From Mycolicibacterium rhodesiae (lineage in GTDB: Bacteria > Actinomycetota > Actinomycetes > Mycobacteriales > Mycobacteriaceae): 64,000 bases of DNA. Below, one piece after another: positions 49,965 through 57,855 of this stretch; the first letter of the stretch is position 1, and every line of letters starts with the position of its first letter. The stretch covers positions 1 through 64,000 of the forward strand of contig NZ_MVIH01000012.1 of the NCBI RefSeq assembly GCF_002086695.1. Reading direction: 5' to 3'. Made by a program: the position numbers and the translations under genes. A model generated the notes under the pieces. That model worked only from the letters and a program-made list of their open reading frames with translations, did no database searches and was not told where the DNA came from.

Positions 49965-51899
49965 TTGTGTCCGCCCGGGAGGAACTCGATACGCTGGACA
50001 GACCCGAGGGCCCCCTCGAATCACCACCCGAGCAGGAGATTTCCCATCAGTAGCTTCGCCGACAAGACGTTCACTGCGCCGGCGCAGATTCGGAACTTCT
50101 GCATCATCGCTCACATCGATCATGGCAAGTCCACGCTGGCCGACCGGATGCTCGGCATCACCGGTGTGGTCGCCGACCGCGACATGCGTGCCCAGTACCT
50201 CGACCGGATGGATATCGAGCGCGAACGCGGCATCACGATCAAGGCGCAGAACGTGCGGCTGCCCTGGAAAGTCGGGGACACCGATTACGTGCTGCACCTC
50301 ATCGACACGCCTGGCCATGTCGACTTCACCTACGAGGTGTCTCGTGCGCTGGAGGCCTGCGAGGGCGCGGTGCTGCTGGTCGACGCCGCCCAGGGCATCG
50401 AGGCCCAGACCCTGGCGAACCTCTACCTCGCGCTGGATCGCGACCTGACGATCATTCCGGTGCTGAACAAGATCGATCTGCCCGCCGCCGACCCCGATCG
50501 GTACGCCGCCGAGATCGCCCACATCATCGGCTGCGAGCCCGATGACGTGCTGCGGGTGTCCGGGAAGACCGGTGAGGGTGTGCCCGAGCTGCTCGACGAA
50601 GTGGTCCGGCTGATCCCCGCACCGGTCGGGGACGCCGACGCTCCGGCGCGAGCAATGATCTTCGACTCGGTCTACGACATCTACCGCGGCGTTGTGACCT
50701 ACGTCCGAGTGGTCGACGGCAAGCTCAACCCGCGCGAGCGGATCAAGATGATGTCCACCGGCGCCACTCACGAGCTGCTCGAAGTCGGCATCGTCTCACC
50801 CGAACCGAAACCCAGTGACGGCCTCGGCGTCGGCGAGGTCGGCTACCTCATCACCGGGGTGAAGGATGTTCGGCAGTCCAAGGTCGGTGACACGGTGACC
50901 ACCGCGCGGCACGGCGCCACCGAAGCGCTGACCGGGTACCGCGAGCCCAAGCCGATGGTCTATTCGGGGCTGTATCCGGTCGACGGCTCGGACTATCCGA
51001 ATCTGCGTGAGGCACTGGACAAGCTGCAACTCAACGACGCGGCGTTGACCTACGAGCCGGAGACGTCGGTGGCGTTGGGGTTCGGCTTCCGGTGCGGCTT
51101 CCTCGGCTTGCTGCACATGGAGATCACCCGGGAACGGCTCGAGCGCGAGTTCGACCTGGACCTGATCTCCACCTCGCCCAACGTGGTTTACCGGGTGATC
51201 AAGGACGACGGCACCGAGCTGATCGTGACCAATCCGTCGGACTGGCCCGAGGGCAAGGTTCGCGAGGTCTACGAGCCGGTGGTGAAATGCACGCTCATCG
51301 CGCCCAGTGAGTTCATCGGCACCATCATGGAGCTGTGCCAGTCGCGGCGCGGCGAACTCGGTGGCATGGACTATCTTTCGCCCGAACGCGTCGAGCTCCG
51401 CTACACGATGCCGTTGGGCGAGATCATCTTCGACTTCTTCGACGCGTTGAAATCGCGCACCCGTGGGTACGCCAGCCTGGACTACGAAGAGTCCGGTGAG
51501 CAGGAGGCGGCGCTGGTGAAGGTGGACATCCTGCTGCAGGGTGAGGCCGTTGACGCGTTCAGCGCGATCGTGCACAAAGATTCGGCGCAGGCCTACGGCA
51601 ACAAGATGACCACCAAGCTCAAGGAGTTGATCCCGCGCCAGCAGTTCGAGGTGCCGGTGCAGGCGGCGATCGGCTCCAAAATCATTGCCCGCGAGAATAT
51701 TCGAGCGATCCGCAAGGACGTTCTTGCCAAGTGCTACGGCGGTGACATCACCCGTAAGCGCAAGCTGCTGGAGAAGCAGAAAGAGGGCAAGAAGCGGATG
51801 AAGACGATCGGTCGGGTGGACGTTCCCCAGGAGGCGTTCGTCGCCGCGCTGTCCACTGACTCCGCCGGGGACAAGTCCGGGGACAAGGCCAAGAAGTAG
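49965..51899 (+). CDS. lepA: Elongation factor 4 (LepA)
   Basis: Ribosome back-translocation GTPase, 617 residues from the conserved ISSFADKTFT. G1 is IIAHIDHGKST, G2 ERERGITI, G3 DTPGHVDF and G4 NKIDL; the LepA C-terminal domain ends with KRKLLEKQKEGKKRMK. No ATG, GTG or TTG lies at the conserved start. The only standard in-frame start upstream is the TTG at 49965, without a ribosome binding site, giving 27 odd residues. AGGAG at 50034-50038 sits seven bases before ATC at 50046, so initiation at AUC is a serious alternative. Confidence 0.93.
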   Translation: MCPPGRNSIRWTDPRAPSNHHPSRRFPISSFADKTFTAPAQIRNFCIIAHIDHGKSTLADRMLGITGVVADRDMRAQYLDRMDIERERGITIKAQNVRLPWKVGDTDYVLHLIDTPGHVDFTYEVSRALEACEGAVLLVDAAQGIEAQTLANLYLALDRDLTIIPVLNKIDLPAADPDRYAAEIAHIIGCEPDDVLRVSGKTGEGVPELLDEVVRLIPAPVGDADAPARAMIFDSVYDIYRGVVTYVRVVDGKLNPRERIKMMSTGATHELLEVGIVSPEPKPSDGLGVGEVGYLITGVKDVRQSKVGDTVTTARHGATEALTGYREPKPMVYSGLYPVDGSDYPNLREALDKLQLNDAALTYEPETSVALGFGFRCGFLGLLHMEITRERLEREFDLDLISTSPNVVYRVIKDDGTELIVTNPSDWPEGKVREVYEPVVKCTLIAPSEFIGTIMELCQSRRGELGGMDYLSPERVELRYTMPLGEIIFDFFDALKSRTRGYASLDYEESGEQEAALVKVDILLQGEAVDAFSAIVHKDSAQAYGNKMTTKLKELIPRQQFEVPVQAAIGSKIIARENIRAIRKDVLAKCYGGDITRKRKLLEKQKEGKKRMKTIGRVDVPQEAFVAALSTDSAGDKSGDKAKK

Positions 51900-51961
51900 G
51901 GGGCGAGGGCTCAATCACACGCGACCAAGCTGTCGTTCGGGGGCGATCGATTGTTGGTGCC

Positions 51962-52663
51962 GTGGTCGGCATCGCCGTGCTGGCGGGTTGTACGAGCACG
52001 GTAGACGGGTCTGGGGCGCGCCAAGACCAGGGTGTTGTGTTGCGCGATCTGGCTGAGGTGTTGCCCACTGGAGCAGAGGTCAGCCGGGCCGCGGGAAACC
52101 CGTTGTCCGACAGCGAGCCTCCAACCGTCGGCGGAATCGATGTTCTGCCCAACGGAATTCGCGACAATGCGGCCGCCGACCCGATCGAATGTCTGGGACC
52201 TGCCACGCCCTTCATGCGCGTGGTGTACGAGGTGGGTGACGTCCGTCGGGCGGCCTGGCAGGAATTCTCGAACTTCGGCGGCGGACAGACCGTTTCCAGC
52301 GTGGATGCCGGTGTCGTCCAATTCGCGTCCAATGCCGAGGCGCAACGGATGTTCGGTGCGTTCGTCACCCAGTGGAAGGCGTGCGAAGGCAAGACGGTGC
52401 GCTCCGCCCTGCCCGACCCGCCCGGCGCCGAGATGCGCCAGAAGGTCACCAACGTGAAAGTCGACGGCCCGACGCTGTCGGCAACGGTGATCAACTCCGA
52501 CAACCAGGGGGATGCGTCGTTCCCCACCGAGCGCGCTATTGGGCTGGCGGCCGATTGTGTGGTCGACGTGGACGCCGCGGTCACCGGTGGTCAGCGGCGG
52601 CCCGCGGAGCGGGCCGTGAGCCTGGCGAGGACGATGCTGGACAAGGTCGACCACGGACGATGA
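51962..52663 (+). CDS. Lipoprotein with PknH-sensor-like domain, start unclear
   Basis: A protein of about 233 residues with a lipobox (VLAGC) followed by a sensor-like domain resembling the extracellular part of the kinase PknH: conserved cysteines in DPIECLGP, WKACEGK and AADCVVDV. From the GTG at 51962 the signal peptide would be only ten residues with no basic start. The in-frame sequence upstream (VVRGRSIVGAV) looks like the missing part, but no ATG, GTG or TTG opens it. A rare start codon such as ATC at 51914, or a sequence error, is possible. It follows lepA closely. Confidence 0.75.
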   Translation: MVGIAVLAGCTSTVDGSGARQDQGVVLRDLAEVLPTGAEVSRAAGNPLSDSEPPTVGGIDVLPNGIRDNAAADPIECLGPATPFMRVVYEVGDVRRAAWQEFSNFGGGQTVSSVDAGVVQFASNAEAQRMFGAFVTQWKACEGKTVRSALPDPPGAEMRQKVTNVKVDGPTLSATVINSDNQGDASFPTERAIGLAADCVVDVDAAVTGGQRRPAERAVSLARTMLDKVDHGR

Positions 52664-52703
52664 TCCCGTCGTTGAGCCACCGGAATGGGCCGCCCGGGGG
52701 ACA

Positions 52704-53414
52704 ATGTCGTGCGTGAGCCGGGTGCCCGTATCTTGTGCCGCCGTCCTGGTCAGCGCGCTGTTGTCCGGATGCGTGTCCACCGTCGGGGGTACGGCACTGC
52801 GCGACCAGAGTGCCGCCCCCGATTCCCTTGACGTCCCCACCCTCACCGAGTCCGATCTCGACCGCGTGTTGCTCACCGCTGGCGAGGTGAACGGCATCAT
52901 GGGTGCCACCGGCATCCGGGTGACCGGGTCCTCGCAGAACATGAGCGACAACTCCGACGGTGTGTCCGACGTCGACTGCCTCGCGGCGATCTACGGCGCG
53001 GAACAGCTTGTCTACCAAGGCAGCGACTGGTCCGCCCTCCGCGACCAAGTCCTCCAGGAGCCGACCGCCGACAATGAACACTGGGTCGAACAGATCGTGG
53101 TGCTCTTCCCGTCGGCCGCGAAAGCCGCGGCGTTCGTCGAGAAATCTCGCACCACGTGGCAGAAATGCGGCGGCACATCCATCGACATCGACAACTCGGA
53201 CGTGCATTCGACCTGGAAGATCGACACCGCCGACGTGAGCGGCGAGATCCTGACCCAGGTCTCCACTCAGCGCAACGCCGGCGGATGGGGCTGCCAGCAC
53301 GCACTGACCTCGGCGTCCAACGTGGTCGTCGAGGCGTGGGCGTGTAGCAATTCCATCACCGACGAAGCCAGGACCATCGCGGCGGACATGATCAAGAACG
53401 CGGTCAAGAAATGA
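52704..53414 (+). CDS. Lipoprotein with PknH-sensor-like domain
   Basis: A 236-residue lipoprotein with signal peptide and lipobox ALLSGC (Cys23). The domain resembles the PknH extracellular sensor: DVDCLAAIYGAEQLVY, WQKCGGTSI, GWGCQHALTSASNVVVEAW. It is a paralogue of the preceding gene, 40 bases downstream, so the two look like a tandem duplication. The position next to lepA corresponds to lppR in M. tuberculosis. GGGGGAC precedes the ATG. Confidence 0.82.
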   Translation: MSCVSRVPVSCAAVLVSALLSGCVSTVGGTALRDQSAAPDSLDVPTLTESDLDRVLLTAGEVNGIMGATGIRVTGSSQNMSDNSDGVSDVDCLAAIYGAEQLVYQGSDWSALRDQVLQEPTADNEHWVEQIVVLFPSAAKAAAFVEKSRTTWQKCGGTSIDIDNSDVHSTWKIDTADVSGEILTQVSTQRNAGGWGCQHALTSASNVVVEAWACSNSITDEARTIAADMIKNAVKK

Positions 53415-53463
53415 CCTTGTCCACTTACGGCCTTGCCCTGCAACGGATTTCAGGCTGTTAGAG

Positions 53464-54675
53464 TCACCTGACCCGGCGGCCGACGAGGAAGGCTGCCAGT
53501 GCCAGCGCCGCCAGGGTCACCATCACCACCGCCAGCGGCAACGCGGTGTGCTCCCCGCCCAGGCTGACCAACGGTGAGACGGCTGCGCCGAGACCGAATT
53601 GCAGCGCGCCGAGGCCGGCCGACCCGGTACCGGCCGCACGGGGGACGGCGGCCAGGGCGAGCGCGGTGGCATTGCCGAGAATCAGGCCCTGGGATGCGAC
53701 GGCCACGAAAATCGGGATGGGCATCAACCATGCGGGTGCCCCGGTGAGGACCAGAGCGAGCAGGACCAGCGTGGCGGCCATGGTCAGGCCCAGGCCCACA
53801 CCCAACAGCGTCGCGGTGGGGATGCGCCGGTTGAGCCGCGCCGAGAGCGAGCTGACGCTGACGATGCCCAGTGCGTTGATGCCGAACGCGACGCCGTACT
53901 GCGTCGGAGTCAGCCCCACCATCACCTGGTAGACGAACGGTGAGGCCGAGATGTAGGCCATCATCACCGCGAAGCCGAACGCGAACGCCAGGGTGTTGGC
54001 GATGTAGGCCCTTGACCGAAGGGCTGACCACGGTGAGGTTCCCTGAGCGGCATCGGCTTTCAATTCAGCCCGGCGATGAGCGGGGTGTGACTCACGCACC
54101 ACGGCGATGGTCGCGGCCAGCATGGCCACCGTGAGCCCGCAGACCACCCAGAGGATGCCGCGCCAGCCGACAGGGCCGACCAGCAATCCGCCGGCGAACG
54201 GGGCGACCACCGGCGCCACGCCGCCGACGATCATCATCAGGCTGAACGCGCGCCCCGCGCTCTTACCGACGGCGAGGTCGGAGATCACCGCGCGACCGAT
54301 CACCATGCCCGCGGCGCCGGTGAAGCCCTGGGCGAACCGCGCCGCGATGAGGATGGCGATGTTGGGGGCCGTTGCCGCGACGACGCTGGCCACAACACAC
54401 AGCAGCGCCCCGACGATCAGCGGGTTGCGCCGGCCGAGCCGGTCGGACAAGGGGCCGAACAACAACTGGCCGAAGGTCAGTCCGAGCAGGAACGCCGTCA
54501 GCGTCAGCTGCACGGCCGTGGCGCTGGCCTGCAATTCGGCGGTCATCTCGGGGAAGGCGGGCAGGTAGAGGTCGGTAGCTACCGGTGCGACCGCGTTGAG
54601 CAGCGCGAGTACCACCAGCAGCCACGGCGAGATGGCGGTCTCGTGGCGCTGGGCGTCCCGGGTGGCGGTCATCAT
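53464..54675 (-). CDS. Bcr/CflA-type MFS multidrug efflux transporter
   Basis: A 403-residue major facilitator with 12 predicted helices. ALLNAVAPVATDLYLPAFPEM and the loop GPLSDRLGRRNPLIVG are typical of the DHA1 Bcr/CflA drug-proton antiporters. GAGGGG stands seven bases before the ATG at 54675; an extended frame to 54720 runs through the operator and is unlikely. It diverges from the MarR gene and shares its control region. Confidence 0.88.
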   Translation of the reverse strand: MMTATRDAQRHETAISPWLLVVLALLNAVAPVATDLYLPAFPEMTAELQASATAVQLTLTAFLLGLTFGQLLFGPLSDRLGRRNPLIVGALLCVVASVVAATAPNIAILIAARFAQGFTGAAGMVIGRAVISDLAVGKSAGRAFSLMMIVGGVAPVVAPFAGGLLVGPVGWRGILWVVCGLTVAMLAATIAVVRESHPAHRRAELKADAAQGTSPWSALRSRAYIANTLAFAFGFAVMMAYISASPFVYQVMVGLTPTQYGVAFGINALGIVSVSSLSARLNRRIPTATLLGVGLGLTMAATLVLLALVLTGAPAWLMPIPIFVAVASQGLILGNATALALAAVPRAAGTGSAGLGALQFGLGAAVSPLVSLGGEHTALPLAVVMVTLAALALAAFLVGRRVR

Positions 54676-54692
54676 GCGAGAACCCCTCAAGG

Positions 54693-54726
54693 TAGTTATG
54701 AGGAAATAACTATCAGACAATAACTA
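54693..54726. promoter_or_regulatory. MarR-type operator between MFS and MarR genes
   Basis: TAGTTAT (54693-54699) and ATAACTA (54706-54712) form a perfect inverted repeat with six bases between. A second ATAACTA lies 14 bases on, at 54720-54726. The block is AT-rich against the GC-rich background and lies between the two starts. TAGGAT at 54733-54738 serves as the -10 of the MarR gene. The divergent regulator probably binds here and controls both genes. Confidence 0.8.
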
Positions 54727-54744
54727 ATGCGCTAGGATTTGTCC

Positions 54745-55191
54745 ATGGATGGTGAATTGGCCGATCTCGCCGAGGCGATCATCGGAGTGGCGCGAGAGCT
54801 GCGACTGCGCCTCGACACCGCAGCCGCGTCCGATGCCGACATCGTCGAGCTGACGGCGTCGGAAGCCCACGTGATGCGGCACATCGACCACCACCCGGGC
54901 GTCACGCCCAGTGACCTCGCTCGGGCGACCGGCCTGCAGCGCAGCAATATGTCCACCGCGCTGCGAAGCCTGGAGAATCGCGGTTTCGTCGAACGCCGTG
55001 CCGATCCGCATGACGCGCGCGGCGTGAATCTGTACCCGACCGATAGGGCTGCCGAGAACCTCAAGCGCCTGCGGCGGCAGTGGGCTCAGCTGCTGGAGAC
55101 CGGCCTGCGGGGGGAACGCCACGGTGCCGCGGCCGCGAAGGCGCTGCTCGAACGGGTCGAGGCGGCGTTGATGGATGACCGGCTGGGCTGA
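54745..55191 (+). CDS. MarR-family transcriptional regulator
   Basis: A 148-residue winged-helix regulator. The recognition part reads VTPSDLARATGLQRSNMSTA and the wing RRADPHDARGVNLY has the conserved DxR. Divergent from an efflux gene, it probably represses both until a drug-like ligand binds. A TTG six bases upstream is in frame, but TAGGAT ends six bases before the ATG at 54745, so transcript and reading frame likely begin together. Confidence 0.9.
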   Translation: MDGELADLAEAIIGVARELRLRLDTAAASDADIVELTASEAHVMRHIDHHPGVTPSDLARATGLQRSNMSTALRSLENRGFVERRADPHDARGVNLYPTDRAAENLKRLRRQWAQLLETGLRGERHGAAAAKALLERVEAALMDDRLG

Positions 55192-55198
55192 CCTCTGA

Positions 55199-57211
55199 TT
55201 ACATCGGGGCGTTGGCCGGCTGGAACACGCCCGTGCTGTCGGCCTCTTCTTCCGCGCGGATCACGTGCACCACGGCGTTGATCAAGGCCAGGTGGGTGAA
55301 CGCCTGCGGGAAGTTGCCCAGATGCCGGCCGGTGCGCGGTTCGATCTCCTCGGCGTACAGATGCAGCGGGCTGGCGAAGGACAGCAGCCGTTCGCACAGA
55401 TGTCGGGCGCGGCTGACCTCGCCGATCTCGACCAGCGCAGACACCAGCCAGAACGAGCAGATCGTGAACGACCCCTCCTCACCGGACAAGCCGTCGTCGG
55501 TCTCCTCGACGCGGTAGCGCAGCACCAGCCCGTCCTCGGTGAGCTCGTCGGCGATCGCCAGGACGGTGGCCCGCACCCGCGGGTCGTCCGACGGCAGGAA
55601 CCGCACCAACGGCACCAGCAACAGTGACGCGTCCAGAGCGTCGTCGCCGTAGCGCTGGGTGAGCACGCCGCGGTCGTCGACGCCGTGCGTCAGGATGTCG
55701 GCCTTGATCTCCTCGGCGATCGCCCGCCACTGCTGTGCGTAGCTCTTCTCGCCGACCAATTCGGCCAGCTTCGAGCCACGATCGAGCGCCACCCAGCACA
55801 TCACCTTCGAGGAAGTGAAGTGCTGCGGTTCGCCGCGCACCTCCCAGATGCCCCGGTCGGGTTCCCTCCAGTGCTTGATCGCCTCTTCGACCTGCTCCTT
55901 GAGCACCGGCCACAACTGATCGGAGATCTGTTCACGCGACTTGGCGTGCAGGTACACCGAGTCCAGCATGGTGCCCCAGATGTCGTGCTGCATCTGGTTG
56001 TATGCGCCGTTACCGATGCGCACCGGGCGGGCGTTGTCGTAGCCGGACAGGTGGTGCAGCTCCTCCTCGACCAACTCCCGTTCGCCGCCGACGGCGTACA
56101 TCACCTGCAGGGGGTGCCGCTCGCCGTTGTTGGCGCCGGAGACGTCGGCGATGAAGGCGAAGAAGTCGTCGGCCTCACGGTCCAGGCCGAGTGTGTAGAG
56201 GCCCCACAACGCGAACGTCGAATCCCGCACCCATGCGTAGCGGTAGTCCCAGTTGCGTTCGCCCTGAGGCGTTTCCGGCAGCGACGTGGTGGACGCGGCC
56301 AGTAGTGCGCCGGTCGGGGAGTACGTCAGACCTTTGAGGGTGAGCGCGCTGCGCTGTAGATACGATCGCCACGGATGGTCGGGGAAGTCGCCGATGTTGA
56401 TCCACTGACGCCACGCCTCACTGGTCTGCCACATCTTGTCGGCAGCTTCTTCGTACGTCTGCGGCGCCGGATGCTTCGACCAGGACAGTGCGACGAAGAC
56501 GTTGTCGCCTTCCTTGAGACGGGTGCGCGCGCGTGCTTCGCGGCCTTCGAGGCCGATGCGCAGATTGGTGGTCAGCCTCAGCGTGGGATTCGCGTCTGGA
56601 TCCTTTCTGGCCCGTGCGATCGCCTCGCCGTAGGCGTTGGCCGAGTACTCCCAGGCGGCATTGACCCGGCCGTAGTCGAAGGACGGTTCACAGTTCATGA
56701 CCACCTCGACCGTGCCGCTCACACAGCGCACCGTGCGCAGCAAGATGTGCTCGGCATCCCAGTCCATCGGGGTCCGCCGGTGCGTCCGTGACCGGGTTTC
56801 GATGTCGTGCCACGGGCCCATCACCAGTGCTTCGCGCACGATCAGCCAGCCGGTATGCGTCTGCCAGGTGGTCTCCAGGATGAGGCTGCCTGGCAGATAG
56901 CGGCGGGCCGCGGGAACCGACACCCCGTAGGGGCCCAACCGGAAATGCCCGGCCCCGCGGTCCAAGATGGCCCCGAACACGCTGGGGGAGTCCGGTCGAG
57001 GCACGCACAACCACTCGACGGCGCCCGCCGACGAGATCAGGCAGGTGTTCTCGCAGTCGGAGAGGAAGCCGTAATCCGCGATCGGCGGGAACGGGTTGCG
57101 CAGCGCAGCCGGCGAGGCATAGGGCACCGGGGCGGTCACGGACAACGGCGCGGGCGCCTGGACGCGCACGGCGTCGGTGTTCTCACCGGCTGGCTGGGCT
57201 TGGAGGACCAT
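55199..57211 (-). CDS. GH15-family trehalase-like glycoside hydrolase
   Basis: A 670-residue enzyme of glycoside hydrolase family 15. An N-terminal beta-sandwich (PPIADYGFLSDCENTCLISS, GAVEWLCVPRPDSPSVFGAI) is followed by an (alpha/alpha)6 barrel with NWDYRYAWVRDSTFALWGLY, DRGIWEVRGEPQHFTSSKVM and LPGSLILET. Its counterpart Rv2402 and the M. smegmatis homologue have been described as phosphate-requiring trehalases, so trehalose is the best substrate guess. About 30 low-complexity residues precede the domain, so the start may be later than the ATG at 57211. Confidence 0.88.
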   Translation of the reverse strand: MVLQAQPAGENTDAVRVQAPAPLSVTAPVPYASPAALRNPFPPIADYGFLSDCENTCLISSAGAVEWLCVPRPDSPSVFGAILDRGAGHFRLGPYGVSVPAARRYLPGSLILETTWQTHTGWLIVREALVMGPWHDIETRSRTHRRTPMDWDAEHILLRTVRCVSGTVEVVMNCEPSFDYGRVNAAWEYSANAYGEAIARARKDPDANPTLRLTTNLRIGLEGREARARTRLKEGDNVFVALSWSKHPAPQTYEEAADKMWQTSEAWRQWINIGDFPDHPWRSYLQRSALTLKGLTYSPTGALLAASTTSLPETPQGERNWDYRYAWVRDSTFALWGLYTLGLDREADDFFAFIADVSGANNGERHPLQVMYAVGGERELVEEELHHLSGYDNARPVRIGNGAYNQMQHDIWGTMLDSVYLHAKSREQISDQLWPVLKEQVEEAIKHWREPDRGIWEVRGEPQHFTSSKVMCWVALDRGSKLAELVGEKSYAQQWRAIAEEIKADILTHGVDDRGVLTQRYGDDALDASLLLVPLVRFLPSDDPRVRATVLAIADELTEDGLVLRYRVEETDDGLSGEEGSFTICSFWLVSALVEIGEVSRARHLCERLLSFASPLHLYAEEIEPRTGRHLGNFPQAFTHLALINAVVHVIRAEEEADSTGVFQPANAPM

Positions 57212-57320
57212 CTGGACATCATCGAACGCCGACCCGGTTGCCGTCTACTTATGCCCTGATCCGTGGCTTTGCTGTTACCGCGGCAAAGACCGGTAGACGG
57301 CCACCGCCTACGCTGGAGCA

Positions 57321-57515
57321 ATGCAGGGAGTGCTGAGCTGGTGGGACGGCGTCGAACTGTGGTTGTCCGGGCTGGGTTTCGTCGTTCAGACCATCATCGT
57401 GATGCCCGTGGTTCTGCTGCTGGCGTACGTCATAGCGGTGGTGATCGATGCACTCCTCGGCAATGGCATGCGACTGGTGCGCCGGGTGCGCCACGCTGAC
57501 CGGCGGCAGGAGTGA
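57321..57515 (+). CDS. Small single-span membrane protein (Rv2401A-like)
   Basis: A 64-residue protein with one strong membrane helix (VVQTIIVMPVVLLLAYVIAVV) and a basic tail (MRLVRRVRHADRRQE). TACGCT at 57309-57314 is six bases before the ATG; GGAGCA also lies there. A small membrane protein gene occupies this place in M. tuberculosis. Function unknown. Confidence 0.75.
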   Translation: MQGVLSWWDGVELWLSGLGFVVQTIIVMPVVLLLAYVIAVVIDALLGNGMRLVRRVRHADRRQE

Positions 57516-57520
57516 GCGGG

Positions 57521-57598
57521 ATGCCACGATCACGCGTCACGCTCGCCCTGGTAGTCCTGCTGGTCTTGATCATCGTGCTGTGGCTGGTCAACCGCTGA
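57521..57598 (+). CDS. Tiny 25-residue membrane protein
   Basis: An ATG at 57521 opens 25 codons: a basic MPRSRV, then a continuous hydrophobic helix (TLALVVLLVLIIVLWLV) and a final NR. AGGAG at 57509-57513 is eight bases before it. A GTG at 57512, overlapping the upstream stop as GTGA, would add three residues. It lies six bases after the previous gene, suggesting a two-gene unit of small membrane proteins upstream of the sulfate operon. Confidence 0.6.
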   Translation: MPRSRVTLALVVLLVLIIVLWLVNR

Positions 57599-57629
57599 TA
57601 CCTCCGCTGGTCGTCCACCGGAACTCTGT

Positions 57630-57635
57630 TAAGCT
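57630..57635 (+). promoter_or_regulatory. Leaderless -10 element of the sulfate operon
   Basis: TAAGCT fits the mycobacterial TANNNT -10. It ends seven bases before the ATG at 57643, so transcription should begin at that A. No Shine-Dalgarno sequence lies in the gap. Confidence 0.7.
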
Positions 57636-57642
57636 TCGCGCC

Positions 57643-57735
57643 ATGCATTCGGCGACCGGTTACGGCGAGGGCCACATCTTGGCCCTCATTGCCGTCGGTA
57701 CCTTGGCCGTTGCTGATATTGCTTGTTGTCGCTGA
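57643..57735 (+). CDS. Leaderless polycysteine leader peptide, sulfate operon attenuator
   Basis: A 30-codon frame encodes MHSATGYGEG, HILALIAVGT and LAVADIACCR, ending with two tandem TGT cysteine codons, an arginine codon and TGA. It starts where the transcript is predicted to start and lies 120 bases before subI. In M. smegmatis, leaderless short frames with consecutive cysteine codons upstream of sulfur operons have been reported to act as cysteine-responsive attenuators. When Cys-tRNA is scarce, ribosomes stall at the CC codons and open the downstream RNA. The peptide itself is probably not functional. Confidence 0.8.
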   Translation: MHSATGYGEGHILALIAVGTLAVADIACCR

Positions 57736-57801
57736 CACCCTTACCCGTCCGCGGTCTGGTGTCGGTGATGGTCGTTGACATTTCGTTGTCCAACATCGCC
57801 A

Positions 57802-57831
57802 TTCCGTTGCGACGGGGCTCAATTCGCCCGT
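57802..57831 (+). promoter_or_regulatory. Competing hairpins before subI
   Basis: Two stems share the same bases. CCGT (57804-57807) can pair with ACGG (57812-57815), extended by two U-G pairs. Alternatively ACGGGGC (57812-57818) pairs with GCCCGT (57826-57831) with one bulged G. The second stem ends about 14 bases before the AAAGG ribosome binding site (57845-57849). Mutually exclusive stems are expected of an attenuator that responds to ribosome position on the leader frame, but no T-run terminator is visible, so control may act on translation or through Rho. Confidence 0.5.
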
Positions 57832-57855
57832 AACCCGCAATGAGAAAGGCAAGCA

